Shown here piece by piece: positions 1 through 11,991 of a DNA stretch of 64,000 nucleotides. Under the pieces are notes generated by a model, which saw only the letters and a list, made by a program, of their open reading frames with translations, made no database searches and had not been told where the DNA came from. Within the stretch, counting starts at the first letter, position 1. The number at the start of each line of letters is the position of its first letter. The stretch comes from Casuarina equisetifolia (lineage: Eukaryota > Streptophyta > Magnoliopsida > Fagales > Casuarinaceae), in assembly GCA_028551475.1 (NCBI GenBank), contig CM052361.1, positions 10,857,501-10,921,500 of the forward strand, read 5' to 3'. Position numbers and translations under genes: made by a program.

Positions 1-1734
1 ACCTCCATACAAACAGCTAACAACAATAAATTCCTCCTTGTCGATTTTGAGTTCCTCAAGTTGAATGGTTTCCCATTTTTTTGCTATAGAGTGATACTCG
101 AATGGCACGTTAAACCTCCTAGCATAATTTGCTAAGCGACGTCCTGTTTCCTCAACTTGCTCTGCAGGCCGAAAGCCAGGCTGGGGAAAATCTATTCCTG
201 TAATCCGAAGTTTCGGGGGACCACCTTTCCTCTTTGCAAGCCGCTGAATTAGGACGGGCCATTGGAAACCATAAAAGATACCAAAGTCTATGACATGTAG
301 CCTTTTTGCCCCTGCCGCCACAGAGCGTATCATCTTGTTTGATGTGAGATTAGACATCTTCCTAAACGGACATGCAGCAATGTACAAATGGTAAGCTTTC
401 AAGATGTCGGAAACAGATGTTCTTTTACTAACTAAACCTTTGTATATCTGGCTACCAGTACCAGCAATGCGCGCCTCAAGCCCATCAGCAAAACAATCTG
501 CCAGTCTCTGATTTCCATCCCCAAAAGGAGAAGAGTGCTGCCTGATCTGTTTTAGCAATTCATTTGCACTCCTCTGATCATCAGCTGCAACAGCTTGGGC
601 ACAATTGATTAAGAGAGTTCTCAAATCCACCACCTCTTTATTTCCACTTTGCTTCTTACCACGTCCCCTACCACCTTTTGATTTCCCATTCTGTGGCATG
701 GTTTTGCTAACTCCATTCCTTAGTACAGATACACTTATGTTCTGTAAGCCCTCCTGAAGTTCCAACAAATGGTCTCTTCCATCTGTAAGAAGCAACACTG
801 TATCAAACACCTCGGGCGGCAAAGAGGATTCCATATGTACAGCAGCTAGCTTGTTCCTCCTCTCATCTATGGTATCTCCATCCTCGCCATAAGGATGCTT
901 CCTTCCCCTAGACCCCGTGTGTGACCCATTGTCCCTTTTCTCCACCTTAATTGCCTTGGACTCCCGACATAACAATCCATTTGCTTCTGAATCAAAAAGC
1001 AGTTCACTTCCACAAGGAAGAAACCTGATAGATTCTTCAATTCCCTTCCTGGACTGCCAAACAGATAGACTCTCGCTATATAAATCAGGCACCTGAAGAT
1101 TACTACTGGGAGAGTCCACCAAACCATCTACACTACCGATCACACTATTTGAAGAACCATAAGATGACTGAGAAATGCTATAAAGAGGGTGAGCTGATAG
1201 TTGGGGGGTATAATCCGTTTGCTTTCGAATCAGGACATTATCACCAAAACAGCTACTGCTATTACTACTACTGGCATAATTACTGCTATTTACATAGTGC
1301 TCATCATCTGGGCTCTCACCATTTCCAATAACATAATTCGTGCTTTGTACCGGCGAAGGGGGATATTTTTTCCCGAGCAAATCGTAGAAAGATTTCTCAG
1401 CAGCTTGAAGTTCCAAAGAATCTTGAAGCATGCAAGTCCTATCCTCCATGTCTTCTTCCATAAGAATCTGACTTATGTACCCCAAAACATCATCATCGGC
1501 GAAATCACAGTCCTCGGAGAAATCTTCCCCGTGAGACTCAATCGAGCTTGAGGCTATATGACTCGGAGTTTGGTCTGGTCGAAGGTAATAAGATCCCCTA
1601 AAACTGTGGTCTAGAAAGGCATCCTCTAATCTGGGTATGGCAACAAGGTTTTGATTCGAAACAACAGAAAAAGGTCGATTGCCCAATTGTACTCCGTCCC
1701 TGGAATCCAAAAATCCCCTAAGGCGAGGATCCAT
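1..1734 (-). CDS. GRAS-family transcription factor, SCL14/SCL33-like (LISCL), 3' end beyond window
   Basis: A single uninterrupted frame runs from an ATG at 1734 to the left edge: 578 codons, no introns seen, as is usual for GRAS genes. The N-terminal half is acidic and Ser-rich and holds the motif typical of the LISCL group (DDVLGYISQILMEEDME, then SFYDLLGKKYPPSP). The GRAS domain starts near residue 369 (VDLRTLLINCAQAVAADDQR). The VHIID-type core reads LHVIDFG at about residues 479-485, followed by YGFQWP and the start of the PFYRE region (RITGIDFPQPGFRPAEQVEETG). Family members are nuclear transcriptional regulators; SCL14 in Arabidopsis works with TGA factors in detoxification, but that role is not demonstrated here. 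About 170-190 residues (rest of PFYRE and the SAW motif) should lie left of the window. The homology-supported first Met of the long frame was taken as start. Subgroup assignment is less sure than family. Confidence 0.95.
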   Translation of the reverse strand, partial: MDPRLRGFLDSRDGVQLGNRPFSVVSNQNLVAIPRLEDAFLDHSFRGSYYLRPDQTPSHIASSSIESHGEDFSEDCDFADDDVLGYISQILMEEDMEDRTCMLQDSLELQAAEKSFYDLLGKKYPPSPVQSTNYVIGNGESPDDEHYVNSSNYASSSNSSSCFGDNVLIRKQTDYTPQLSAHPLYSISQSSYGSSNSVIGSVDGLVDSPSSNLQVPDLYSESLSVWQSRKGIEESIRFLPCGSELLFDSEANGLLCRESKAIKVEKRDNGSHTGSRGRKHPYGEDGDTIDERRNKLAAVHMESSLPPEVFDTVLLLTDGRDHLLELQEGLQNISVSVLRNGVSKTMPQNGKSKGGRGRGKKQSGNKEVVDLRTLLINCAQAVAADDQRSANELLKQIRQHSSPFGDGNQRLADCFADGLEARIAGTGSQIYKGLVSKRTSVSDILKAYHLYIAACPFRKMSNLTSNKMIRSVAAGAKRLHVIDFGIFYGFQWPVLIQRLAKRKGGPPKLRITGIDFPQPGFRPAEQVEETGRRLANYARRFNVPFEYHSIAKKWETIQLEELKIDKEEFIVVSCLYGG

Positions 1735-2177
1735 AGTTCTCTCATCCAGGAACCCAATCAGAAAACCGCCGCAAGAATCCAAATCCGAAACTCAAAGATA
1801 CCACTTTAAGAAGTACACCAAAGTTTATATTGTGAATGACTTTTCTGGCTTTTGACCCAAAAGAGAAAAAGTTTCCTTCAATCCCAGAAAGCCATTAAAA
1901 AATCCCGCATGAACCCCTCCAAAGGAAAATCAGCAACCCCCAAAACTCTCAGATTTCACGAACAAACTAGGCAATAAGAGTTACCGGAAGTTACAGAGTT
2001 AAGTACAGCATACCACTGAAACTAACAAAAGTAGCACAGTTTCTTGCATAACAAAAGCAAAGCAATATCTTCAAAAAGCCAAAGAAAATAAGCAAATGCT
2101 GCTGTATGATTCAACCCTGAGGCATAGAAGAGTAAAGCGTACCAAGGAAAAAACCGAAGCTTAGACACAGGAAGCGG

Positions 2178-2196
2178 GAGAGAGAGAGAGAGAGAG
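2178..2196 (-). repeat. (CT)n microsatellite in presumed 5' leader of the GRAS gene
   Basis: A run of alternating GA on the plus strand (CT on the coding strand) lies about 450 bp upstream of the GRAS start codon. CT-rich tracts are common in plant 5' leaders. A GT donor (CCTTG|GTACGC, near 2142) follows on the minus strand, so the leader may contain an intron ending near 1800, but this was not proven. Confidence 0.6.
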
Positions 2197-2224
2197 CAAG
2201 CGCGGAGGACGAGGATGTTCTTAA

Positions 2225-5158
2225 TGTGGAATTTAAGTCCTATGTCTTCCCGACGTGGGTAGACCGATCACGGCCCTTGGTTTCAAGTCCGTTTTATGTC
2301 CCCCTCGTATATAACCTCTCCAAGTCTTCTAACGCGAACGCAGAATCTCATCCTCTACCAAATGACGGACTCCTCGACTCATCGTGTACGACACGTGTGA
2401 ACACATTTTTGTTTCATGTGATCACTTTTGGTCCTTTCCCTTCCACATTGGGGATACTAGAATTACCAAAAACACCTTCGCACATGTCACCACGTGGTTC
2501 TCCGAGGTGTTGAAGACTTCGCACATGTCGCCGCAGGTTTGCTCTTCATCAGAGTAGCCTCCTGGACAAGACACACAGAAGAAAAAGAGCTGGAAAATCA
2601 GTGTGCTACTGATTGATGATTGTATTGACATGATGGTTAGCCACCGCTTTTCATGGTCTCCCCGAATCTCAGTTGATGTCATCTTCTGAAGCACAACCCT
2701 CGCCATCCACCTCTCCACCTCACCGAATCTAGAACAGTCTGGAGGCTAATCAAGTAATAGCAGAATTCAATAAATTGCAGAACATGGCACCATGAAAGAC
2801 AAGGTTGTGAGAACCCAAAAAATAATCTGCGTGGGATGAAGAATGGCATCGGATGTTCTTGGTCTTTCTTTTCCATATATAGCATATAAAAGGATCTCAT
2901 AAGGATTCCACTCATAGTGCAGTCCCCATAAATTATTGAAGTTAACTAGGTGGAGGGAATCTCAGTCGAAAAACTGGTACCAGGTGACAAAAAGTTCCCA
3001 TAATTAGACATAATTGGCCGACACTTTAAACATCAAGGAATCATGGGATTGCAACGCCAATGTAAGCCTTTAGCCTTTTCAATCTTAAAAAGATTCCGTT
3101 GCAAAATAAATGAAAAGAAAAATGGTGGAGGATCCATCCACAAGTCCCATGGAAGATACTGCTTTGTGAGGTTTGACTTAGAGAAAGGGCAACGTGTATC
3201 AGCAACCAGGAGTCAAGTCCCCGTGGAAGAGGGGCCAGAGCCACGAGCTCCTTCAAGTTGACTGAGTTTCATCTTTAAAATATGCAAAATGGTGTGAGAA
3301 AGGAGCAGTAGTGCAGGAATCGTTGCATGTCAATCGCTGTTAAATGTGCAAACAACATCAGATTAGTGGGAAGACTCAAATAAGGCAAGGTCATATCATG
3401 CCTACATTTTATTAAAACATATCTTCATTTGTTTAGGCTAGAAATAATCAAGTTCTAACCTTTTCTTTTCAACAAATTATACAAACCTTATTTGTAAATT
3501 CATCCTATTGAATTTCAACGTGGAATGGGTTTCAATTCGTTTTCTTCAATATCTAATAATTTTTTTTAATTCTATTATTATTACTTCGTTTAAAAGAATT
3601 ACGATATTTTTATTAAATCATTAGTTAATAAGAAAACTTAAAATAATAAATAAATTAATAAATCTAATATCTTTGTCGATGGAAGACATAAAATTTTAAT
3701 TTTGATGATATGCATATTCTAAAGTCAAATCAAATGCATAAGTTGTATTTGAATATCATATTATTTTCTCAATTATTTTTAAGTTTATACATAATCTTGC
3801 TTCTCTCTCTGAATCAGCTGTATGACCTGTTGTTGTTCATGGAATTCCAATATGGAACTCATTGGGAAGCAGAAAGAAAAGAGATGAGAGAAAAGAAAAA
3901 GGGAGGAGTGAGGAGAGGAAAGAAGGGAGACAATGACAAGAAGGGATGAGAGAGGAGGGTGATAGAAAAAGGAAAGAAGACAGTACCTAAAAGCAGAGAT
4001 TAGAGAGAAAAATGTCCATTTGACAAGTCGACTTGCTTGAGGACAAAGCTTTTTGCTACAAACAACCCATCAAAGAATCAAAAGTCCAGGTTTCAAAAGA
4101 AAATTTGATTACAAAACATTAACTTAAAACAGAGCATCCTGGAAGTAGACTTGCCGTAGAACCTTTCCACCTTTTCTTCCCACAGAATTCCAGTTTTTGG
4201 TAACGTGATTTCCGGATTAGAAGACGGGCAGCAGGTCGTGGTCTTCTGGAGGGAACAGGTCTTGGTTATTTGTCTAAGACAACGACTCTTAGGCCCCATC
4301 TCCCGTCAAGCATTTGGATGCGGAGGGCAGATGGATGGAATCACAGCATCTTTGTTATCGGACCATCCCAAGAATAATATTCAAACTAAGGAACCCCCAT
4401 CTAAGAAAAATTTATGGTGTCCTTCCACAGGAACAAATACCGCCCATAGAATACACTCTGGTTCACCATATCACTCTCGGCATTTTCCATCGCTCAGGTA
4501 AAGCTCCTCCTTTTCTTTCTGTCACGTTATGGGTATCTTTCTAAGTCATGGAACGAATCCCGCCATGAAAGATCTTACCAGGTGAATCACGTTTTCCGTG
4601 ACGTTGAAACCCGGCTGTGCTCGAAAAGAATGGGGGGAAGAAACTATTCCAACCATCTATTAAAAATGCCTCTTTTTTAGTTAGGGACAAGCATCGAGAG
4701 TCTGATCCTTGGCTAAAATACACTTGTGTTATGCGGGGCACCGTTGTCTAAAGAGAACCTAAACCTTTTTTGGTTCATTATCAATTCACAAACTCATAAG
4801 TAACTGCTCGAGATCGAGGTCAAACGCCAACAAATTTAGTATTACGCCAACAGAGGATCACAAATGAGAAAAGACAGCAAAGGAATTATTGGATTCCTAC
4901 GTCCAGGAGGACTGGTGTTGAACGTTTCAAAGTGAAGTTGGAGGTTTCGCTTAGGCGTGCTGCCATTTCTTCAATAACTCATGTACAGATCACTAAACCC
5001 TTCATGAGGAAAGGAGTGTTTGGGTTGAAGATCAAGGGAATGTGGGATGATACTACTATACGAGCTTCTATTTACAGAATTACAATGCCAATAGTCGGAG
5101 ATCAGAGATCACACTCCGGTCTATGTGCTCCTGTACGTTTCTCAAGAAGGCAAAGACC
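2225..5158. other. Intergenic region between the GRAS and telomere-binding genes
   Basis: No reading frame here resembles a known family; the ORFs are short and overlap on both strands. The right part (roughly 4,800-5,158) should include the 3' untranslated region of the minus-strand telomere-binding gene. An AT-rich block spans about 3,420-3,720. A long purine-rich stretch lies at about 3,860-4,010 and is listed separately. Confidence 0.6.
3860..4010. repeat. Purine-rich low-complexity tract
   Basis: About 150 bp of almost pure A/G on the plus strand (repeats of AAAG, GGAG and GAGA types) with only scattered pyrimidines. No tandem period is strict. It encodes only Lys/Arg/Glu/Gly-rich shadow frames. 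Confidence 0.7.
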
Positions 5159-8100
5159 TCAGAGACCTGATTTAACCAGTTGACGACTCTGATGCTGTGA
5201 CCAGTAGGCATGGGCAGCCAGGACCCTGTCCAAGAGCTCTTGAGGAACAGGTTCTCCCCTCCTTTGCTGAGGGGAAATTCTTGCCGTGTGCACCAATGTC
5301 TTCCATTTATCCTGTTTCATCGTTCCCACAAGTTATTAGCACGAAAGCAGTACACCCAACCCACCATTATAAGACATAGACAACCTGACCAATCAAAAAT
5401 TACAAGGCTTTCTTCCTAACAACATAGACTCCGACAAGAATTAAAGAAATTATGGCAAGAACACTGACCCCAAAGTTTATCCATTAGCTCCTCACATCTA
5501 ATCTAGAATCTACAGAATACGTTACCAAGACTAACCATAAGAAAGTAAAAGAAGCCCAGGAAAAGAAGGCCGAATGCAGGAAAAGAGATGCGTTGCTGCG
5601 GGGTTGTGAGGATTGCTCATCAACTATTTAGATAGACCATTTGCATGTTAAATTGCTCATCACTCACCTTTAAATCCACATAAGTTCGATGCTTTGCACT
5701 GTCAAAGGCATGCAGTTTAACATCACGCCACCTGAAACCCAAGTAACATGCTTAGACCAAGGCATTGGAACTCAGACTTGAAACGAAGCAACAAAGCCAA
5801 ACATCAAACCAACCTTCCAGTTCCAAGTTTCTCAACCGACTGTACCAATGCTTGTACTTCTGAAACAGAGAAAGGTCTCCTGATTCGGCGCTGTACAAAG
5901 TCAGGATGTGATCTCCGGTGAAATGGAATCACAGCTAATGCCTCCATGCTGATTTCTGGAACTGCAACCAAAGCACGGGTCTCTGGCATGGTATTACCAG
6001 TTGAAATGTCAGCAAGAGACGGGACTATATTGGGTTTGCTTTCACCACAGCTGCCCAAATTCAACAATGGAGAGTCAGGCGATACATAAGAAGTTGCCGG
6101 TTGAGGCCTCAGCGGAGCTGAATGCCTGAGAGAAAGGAACGTATTGATTGAATTACAAAGTGATAAGATGTAAAACCATTATTTCTCTTAACGTGGAGAA
6201 TGTTAAAAATGGGCACCAAAGAAGAACTAGCAACTGAAAAATGAACCTAATAAAAGGTAACGCACTAAACATGTTACCTGGATAATGCACCCGATAGCAC
6301 AGAAGAGTCTTCAGAGCACACATGTGGGTTGGTTTGTGCATGTGTGGGCTCTAATACAAAACCCAAACTGTGACGCTTCTGATCTTGAGAAATCCCAGTC
6401 TGCAGTAGAGTTTTGTTGTCATCTCTTACCTTCTTTCCCTGAAGCAGTATACCAACATGCAGTCCATCTCCAAGTACTGTAGTCACCGCTTCCATGACTG
6501 TCCTCTGTGGAAAAATTAAATACCAAGATATCACAGATATGACCAAATAGGCAAATGAAAATTGGGTGGAGAAATTTTGTTTCCTTCCAAGTGATGCACA
6601 AAACGACCCTTGCAATAAGGTAGGCTAAAAGTATCTGTGGAACCAAAGCACCAGTTTTTTCTGTAGTTAGATAATGCAAGCATTAAATAATCTTAATCCT
6701 GACACACGACACTGTTAATGTACAGGTAATCTCAGGCGAATGAAACATTCATAACCAGCTTTTTTCCCATAACTCAGGCTTAAAAAATAAAAGGCACTAC
6801 ATCTTTCAACAACTACAAAGGTACTATTCTTCAAGTTCTTATGATAAATTTTATGACAACATATCCTGGATCACTTTTTCCAAAAACAACAAAAGACCCA
6901 GAATTAGATTCACAAAAGAAAATAACATTAAGTGAGAGTGAATGAAATAATCTGTATAATGAAATTAGTGATTCCCTGTAAGCCCCAAGCATATCCCAAA
7001 AAGGAGTAGAATGAGATAGCCTAGTGACTTAATCAATTTGTGGCTCTATAGTTCGCTTGCTTCTTTATTTCACAAAAAAAAAAAAAAAGAAAAGGAAGAA
7101 AGAAAGAGGAGAGAAGAAAAGGTGCTGCAGCATATTCAAAACAAAAGAGATCGGGCAGTATCACATACCTTCAGTGAACCAACAGTTGCGGTTACAGGAA
7201 TCTCTATAAAGAGTTCTGGTACCTTGAAAGATTTTATGCTAAGCTTCACTGGAAAACAAAGAGGATTTACCTAAGAGCCTTCTCAAGTGGAAGCAGATTA
7301 TACAGTTCATTACATTGTAGGCTTTCCTACCATTACAACCCCTAGATGCAGGATGTACTTGCTCAGTTACTGAGGATGATGCTCCAGTTTCTGCATGTAT
7401 AGTTAGGAATATTCAGCCAAGACCAAATATCTTCCCAAAGCATAAACCCAAAACAAGTAAAAATACAAGCAGCCACCAAAGGGTTGTTGCACCTGTAGAG
7501 CAGTTGTCACCATTTTTCTTGTCAGGAGAATTGGTTGCATTTTCATGGGGGAATCCTTCATCGGATATGCATATTGGGCTTTGACTAAAGAATTTCCTCT
7601 TCTTGAAAGGATACATCTTCTGTGACCTGTCATCTATGTAAGAATCTTTCTTGTTGCAGTATACTTGCTTAATTTTTCCACCTGAAAAGATCCACCCAAA
7701 ATTGGAAACTATTGATGCTATAAATCATGAAACTACATAACATGCAAAACAAAAAAAAAAAAGTGGAACAGAATCCTCATAAAAATACATCAACAAGAAC
7801 CTATTATGTGATAGATTAAGAAATGAGGTTCAACAGACCGTACCATAACTTGTAATTTACTTTTGTAGTAACAGTGCATGATCCACTAGTGGAAAGCATA
7901 AGCAAAACACTAGTTCTAGAATAATCCTACCATTGAATTTCTGGGATTCTCTCCAGTGTCTGGAAGCAGTGAGTTTCTTGATTCTTCCCTCCCTGATATC
8001 AGGGGATGATCTAGAGGACTTTGATGTGGTGCAGGGTTGGTTGCACCCAGTGATATTTTCGTCATCATCTCTATGAACTACTTTAACATTATCATAACAC

Positions 8101-8907
8101 CTAGCAAAAGGACTGAGTTTTATGCAGTCCCCTAACAAAGACGCTTTTACATCACTCTCTGAACCAACCCCTTCCGGTTCCACTGGATCCTCTGAACTAC
8201 CTACAACAGGGAGAGTTCCGTTATTTTCACTTCCGCTTTGATGTGGTTCAGCTTCTAATTTCCTCCCAGGAACGTCTACTTTTTCTTCAGATAATTCCCC
8301 AGATATAACGGAGTCATCCACTACTCTGCTTGAGGAAGATCTACAGTTATTTTTTATACTGACGGTAGCTAGTTTCTCAGCAACACATACCATATGTGAC
8401 TGGTAGTAGGCGTTTGATGCAGAACCAACCTCAAGAATTTGACCGTCCTGAAAATGGGAAAATTTATTCAATCTATGGCTTTCATGGTGCTCATGCAAAC
8501 CTGGAACACATGTGAAGAATTTCTCGTCACAATTTCCCTGCCCACTAGGGTCTTCCTCCAACGATTGTTCCTCATCCTCTGTGTCTCTTTTAGAGTAAGA
8601 ATTAAGATTCTTTACACAAGCAGCATTAGTTGACAAAGAGTTTTCTGTCCCCTGCAATAAATTGCCCGCTACACTGGCTAAAATTTCAAATGCACGTATC
8701 TGATTGTCCTCAATTTTCTTCCTGATTGGTCCCCTCCCCTAAAACCAGGGATTAAAAAAGTTTATAAAATCAAGACACTGACCATTTAGGAAAAAATAGG
8801 TCAATAGGCAACCCTGGAATGGTAGCGTTGTTTACCCTAGCTGATCTTGAAGCCCGAGGAACCACAGGAACCTGGTGGCCACTGAAACCATGCTCAAAAC
8901 TCCTCAT
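5159..8907 (-). CDS. TRP: Telomere repeat-binding protein (TRP/TRFL family; ubiquitin-like plus Myb domain)
   Basis: Nine coding exons on the minus strand: 8907-8836, 8738-7931, 7681-7493, 7390-7331, 7248-7169, 6504-6278, 6125-5814, 5731-5668 and 5311-5159. All have GT-AG borders and together give 654 residues. The N-terminus (GHQVPVVPRASRSAR) matches the family start. A long variable acidic/Ser-rich region follows. A ubiquitin-like domain spans about residues 377-457 (SIKSFKVPELFIEIP, then VGILLQGKKVRDDNKTLLQTG). The C-terminal single Myb/telobox spans about residues 557-615 (RRIRRPFSVSEVQALVQSVE, GTGRWRDVK, VDLKDKWKTLVHTARIS), with VDLKDKWKTL split by the last intron. Family proteins bind double-stranded plant telomeric TTTAGGG repeats in the nucleus. 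Splice phases agree at every junction. The exact member (TRP1-4, TRFL) is not resolved. Confidence 0.95.
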
Positions 8908-10560
8908 CAGACAAATATAGCCAATTCAAAGAAATCCAAAGCAGACCCTGTCAAACCAAAATTAGTGATCATCAGGGCCTTTTGGACTGTGAATACCAGC
9001 AAATATCAGTCATAGGATGAGAAATTGACAAAAATGATCCAAATTCTTCAACTGTATTAAAAGAGTAACAATTGTTGGTGGATAAGCATTTTCTCCGTCC
9101 AATTCAAGTCTTTATTACAACAGACAGCAAGGCACTCAGTAAACACATAACGTTCAGCAAGGGAATGAAAATCAACAAAGCCAATACTATTCTCTATATC
9201 AACATCTGAACTCCAAATCCACCGACGAAATGGATACACTATATGTATATATGTCTGTGGGTGTGATTGCATAATAAAACTCACATCAAAATTTCAGATA
9301 TTCTCAGATAATGCAGATATCATCTTACATAGCTTGTAGTAGTTCTACAAGTAGTTTCATCCAAAATTCCTTATTCATCAATGTACTAAAAAATCATTCC
9401 AATTTTCCATGCTTGAATCCCCAAAAGAACAAATATATAATATAAGGATAGATTTAACAGACTCTGCGCAGCCAAATGCTGCTTTATTTAGGCTAAAAAG
9501 ACAAAAAAGAAGACGAAGAAGAAGAAATTATAACTTCGTTCAAAATAGGCAATCCATGGACGAAAATCCAAGCAACAATTGAAACAATAATCAGAGATGG
9601 AGACTTCATCGTAGAACAAAGTGACTAAACAAAAGTTTGATTTTGCACTTAAATAAAAAACAAAACAAGAAAGGAATACCTCGGGATAAGATGGGTAACT
9701 TAACTGTCCTTCTGAAACAGACAAGAATACTTACATTTTAAATAGGTATTTGAGGAAGGCCCGATTTCAACCCATTGTTGACGACAACTCACGTCCTATC
9801 GAACCTAAGTAAACCAAAATGGGAATCAAAAGAACGATCTCATCTTTTTTTATTGAAAAAGGAAGGAGAAAAAGAAAGCTATGGAGGGAAAAAAAAATTA
9901 TAACTTTAAACGGCGTCAGAACCTATAATGCATGAAAGAGGGGGAAGAAAAAGAAAAGTATTAACAATGGCAATGGGGTGACAGGCCATGATTTTGGCTT
10001 TTCGGATCCCTAACCACTCAGGGAAACAGCCATTGCCAAAAGCAAATAGAAAGCTTATACTTCACCAGATCACAAATTTTCCCCAGAAAAGATAGAGGTT
10101 TTTAAAGCATCAGTCCTCCCATAAGGATAAACAATATAAATAAATAAATAAAAGCCTTGGACAATTTCTGTACCAGAACCACAGGAAAACAAACCAGGAA
10201 CAATATCTGGTAACTTAAACTTGTACTGCAACAAAAGATGAAATTGGTTTAGAAAAAAATGTAAAAAAAGAAAAAACGATTTGGCTCCTCATTTGATGAA
10301 GGAACACCTGTAAGATTCATCAAAGCTTTTTAATCAGAACTAGAATCGTTGCCTGGAAAATAGAATTACTCTTACCAACTGAAACATAGTACTCATTTGC
10401 GGTCCGAAAACACAGTGCATGAATACTACAACGCTTACCTATGGAACTGGGTTCTGTCTGATCACCAAAACCCCCTCGAAGACCACCTGACAACCTTTTC
10501 TTAAACCCCCAACACATTATAAGCTTTGACCCTCCCTACCATGAAACGGAATTAACCGGT
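8908..10560 (-). promoter_or_regulatory. Presumed 5' leader of the TRP gene with introns and an upstream ORF
   Basis: The ATG exon is preceded by a good acceptor (TTTGACAG, exon from 8947). Farther upstream, an ORF starts with ATG at 10517 and runs to a strong donor (CCATAG|GTAAGC) at 10439. Direct splicing 10439 to 8947 would give a 39-codon upstream ORF whose stop (TGA, 8909-8907) overlaps the main ATG (8907-8905). A possible extra 32-nt leader exon (9710-9679, TTTCAG acceptor and GAG|GTATTC donor) would change that frame. Transcript evidence is absent; splice choices are inferred. The rest of the stretch is AT-rich intron-like sequence. Confidence 0.45.
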
Positions 10561-11991
10561 AACTTGGTGCGCTTTTTCACCGCCTACAGCAGGTTGAGAA
10601 ACTACATTGGACCATTTCTTCCGTCTTGGGTGATCCACTCCGCTCAGCACCAGTTCTGAGTCCGCCACGTGGCTGGCTCAGCATTCCTTTGGGTTAATCT
10701 TATCTCGTTCGCACAAATAAACGGGGAATTTGAGTTTCACTTTTATGCAGGCAATTATTCCTTCCTATTTCTTTTTTCCCTTTAATTTACTATATCCGAA
10801 AAACTGGATTCTACGAAGCACATCATCTGGGACTTTTCCCAGATTCCTTTATCCAAGTCAAATACTGTCATGCAGCATTAGACCTGAGGATGTTAAAAGT
10901 GCTATGGTTGAAGGAAACCAGTTCTGAGTTGAATTTCAAATTAATATTCTCCCCACTTTTCATCGGTGAATAGGTGGAATATTTGCCATATTTCAAATCT
11001 GCAGCGCTCTCTTTTCTCAAGTCAAAACTTCCATCACTTTTTCTTTTATTAAGGAAAAGCAAGGTCAAATGGTAACATTTCATACACTCGGCATTCTTTC
11101 TTTTTTTTTTTCTTTTTTTTTTAACAATTTAAAACTGAAGTGCAGCCCCCTCGATCGGAATCAACTTGACTTTGCATGGAATTATGCTTTCCCATAGAGA
11201 AAAATTGAAGTCAAAAGGAAAAATTTCAACCATAACTCCAATAAAATTTCTTTGCGTTGGGTACGAATAGGGAGCCTTTCGTGGCCAACCATCCGCGCTT
11301 TAAAGTTTGTAATGCCTTCAATTTAAAATTTCAGAGATATGGAAATCTTTGATCCTGAAAAAGACCATTGAAAGGCTGGTATACGTGCATGAATGATGAG
11401 CACTGGCGTACGGAGTGGAAGCGAGAGCCAAACGTATGCTCGGGAAGTGTGTTGCTTGCGTTTATGGCCACGGGACAAGAGTGTCCGAGAGTCGGAGCCT
11501 CAGAGGGAATGATGATGCTACAAAACATATGGACGTTGTCTGGGTTGCCCGTGCTTCTCAAAACTGGAGGAAAGCGACTCACAGGGACCTTCGGAGAGAG
11601 CTTTGCTGCCAAATGAACCGTACGGTCAACATGGTTACAGCACGTTTCGATGCAGACGGGAGCGGGGGATTTGAATATCTGAATGGCAGCGTAGAATCCT
11701 GCATGTTAGCCCAGTCTGGAGTTGGACCGCGTTGTGCCAGACCGTCCCGGATTTCCAACTGGAAAGGGGGAAACTTGCTTCCAAGATTGCCCCGAATAAA
11801 GTATGGCATTTTGCCCTGTATAACTACAAAATGCATTATATATCCTCGAAAAATGGCAACCGATGGGCCAGAGTAAGGACAAACAAGAAATTAAATTCTT
11901 GAATAAAGCAAAGCTACATATCAGACTCAGGGCGTTCTGCCATTATATTGGCGCTAGCTAAATACAATAAGAATACGTAATGATATGTACA
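10561..11991. other. Intergenic region
   Basis: This stretch should contain the TRP promoter on its left and the 3' untranslated region of the ORP3-like gene on its right. A poly-T-rich run lies near 11,098-11,122. A GC-richer block at about 11,340-11,880 holds overlapping ORFs on both strands, the longest 153 codons (11,415-11,876, plus). None shows a recognisable domain, so no gene is called. Confidence 0.5.
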
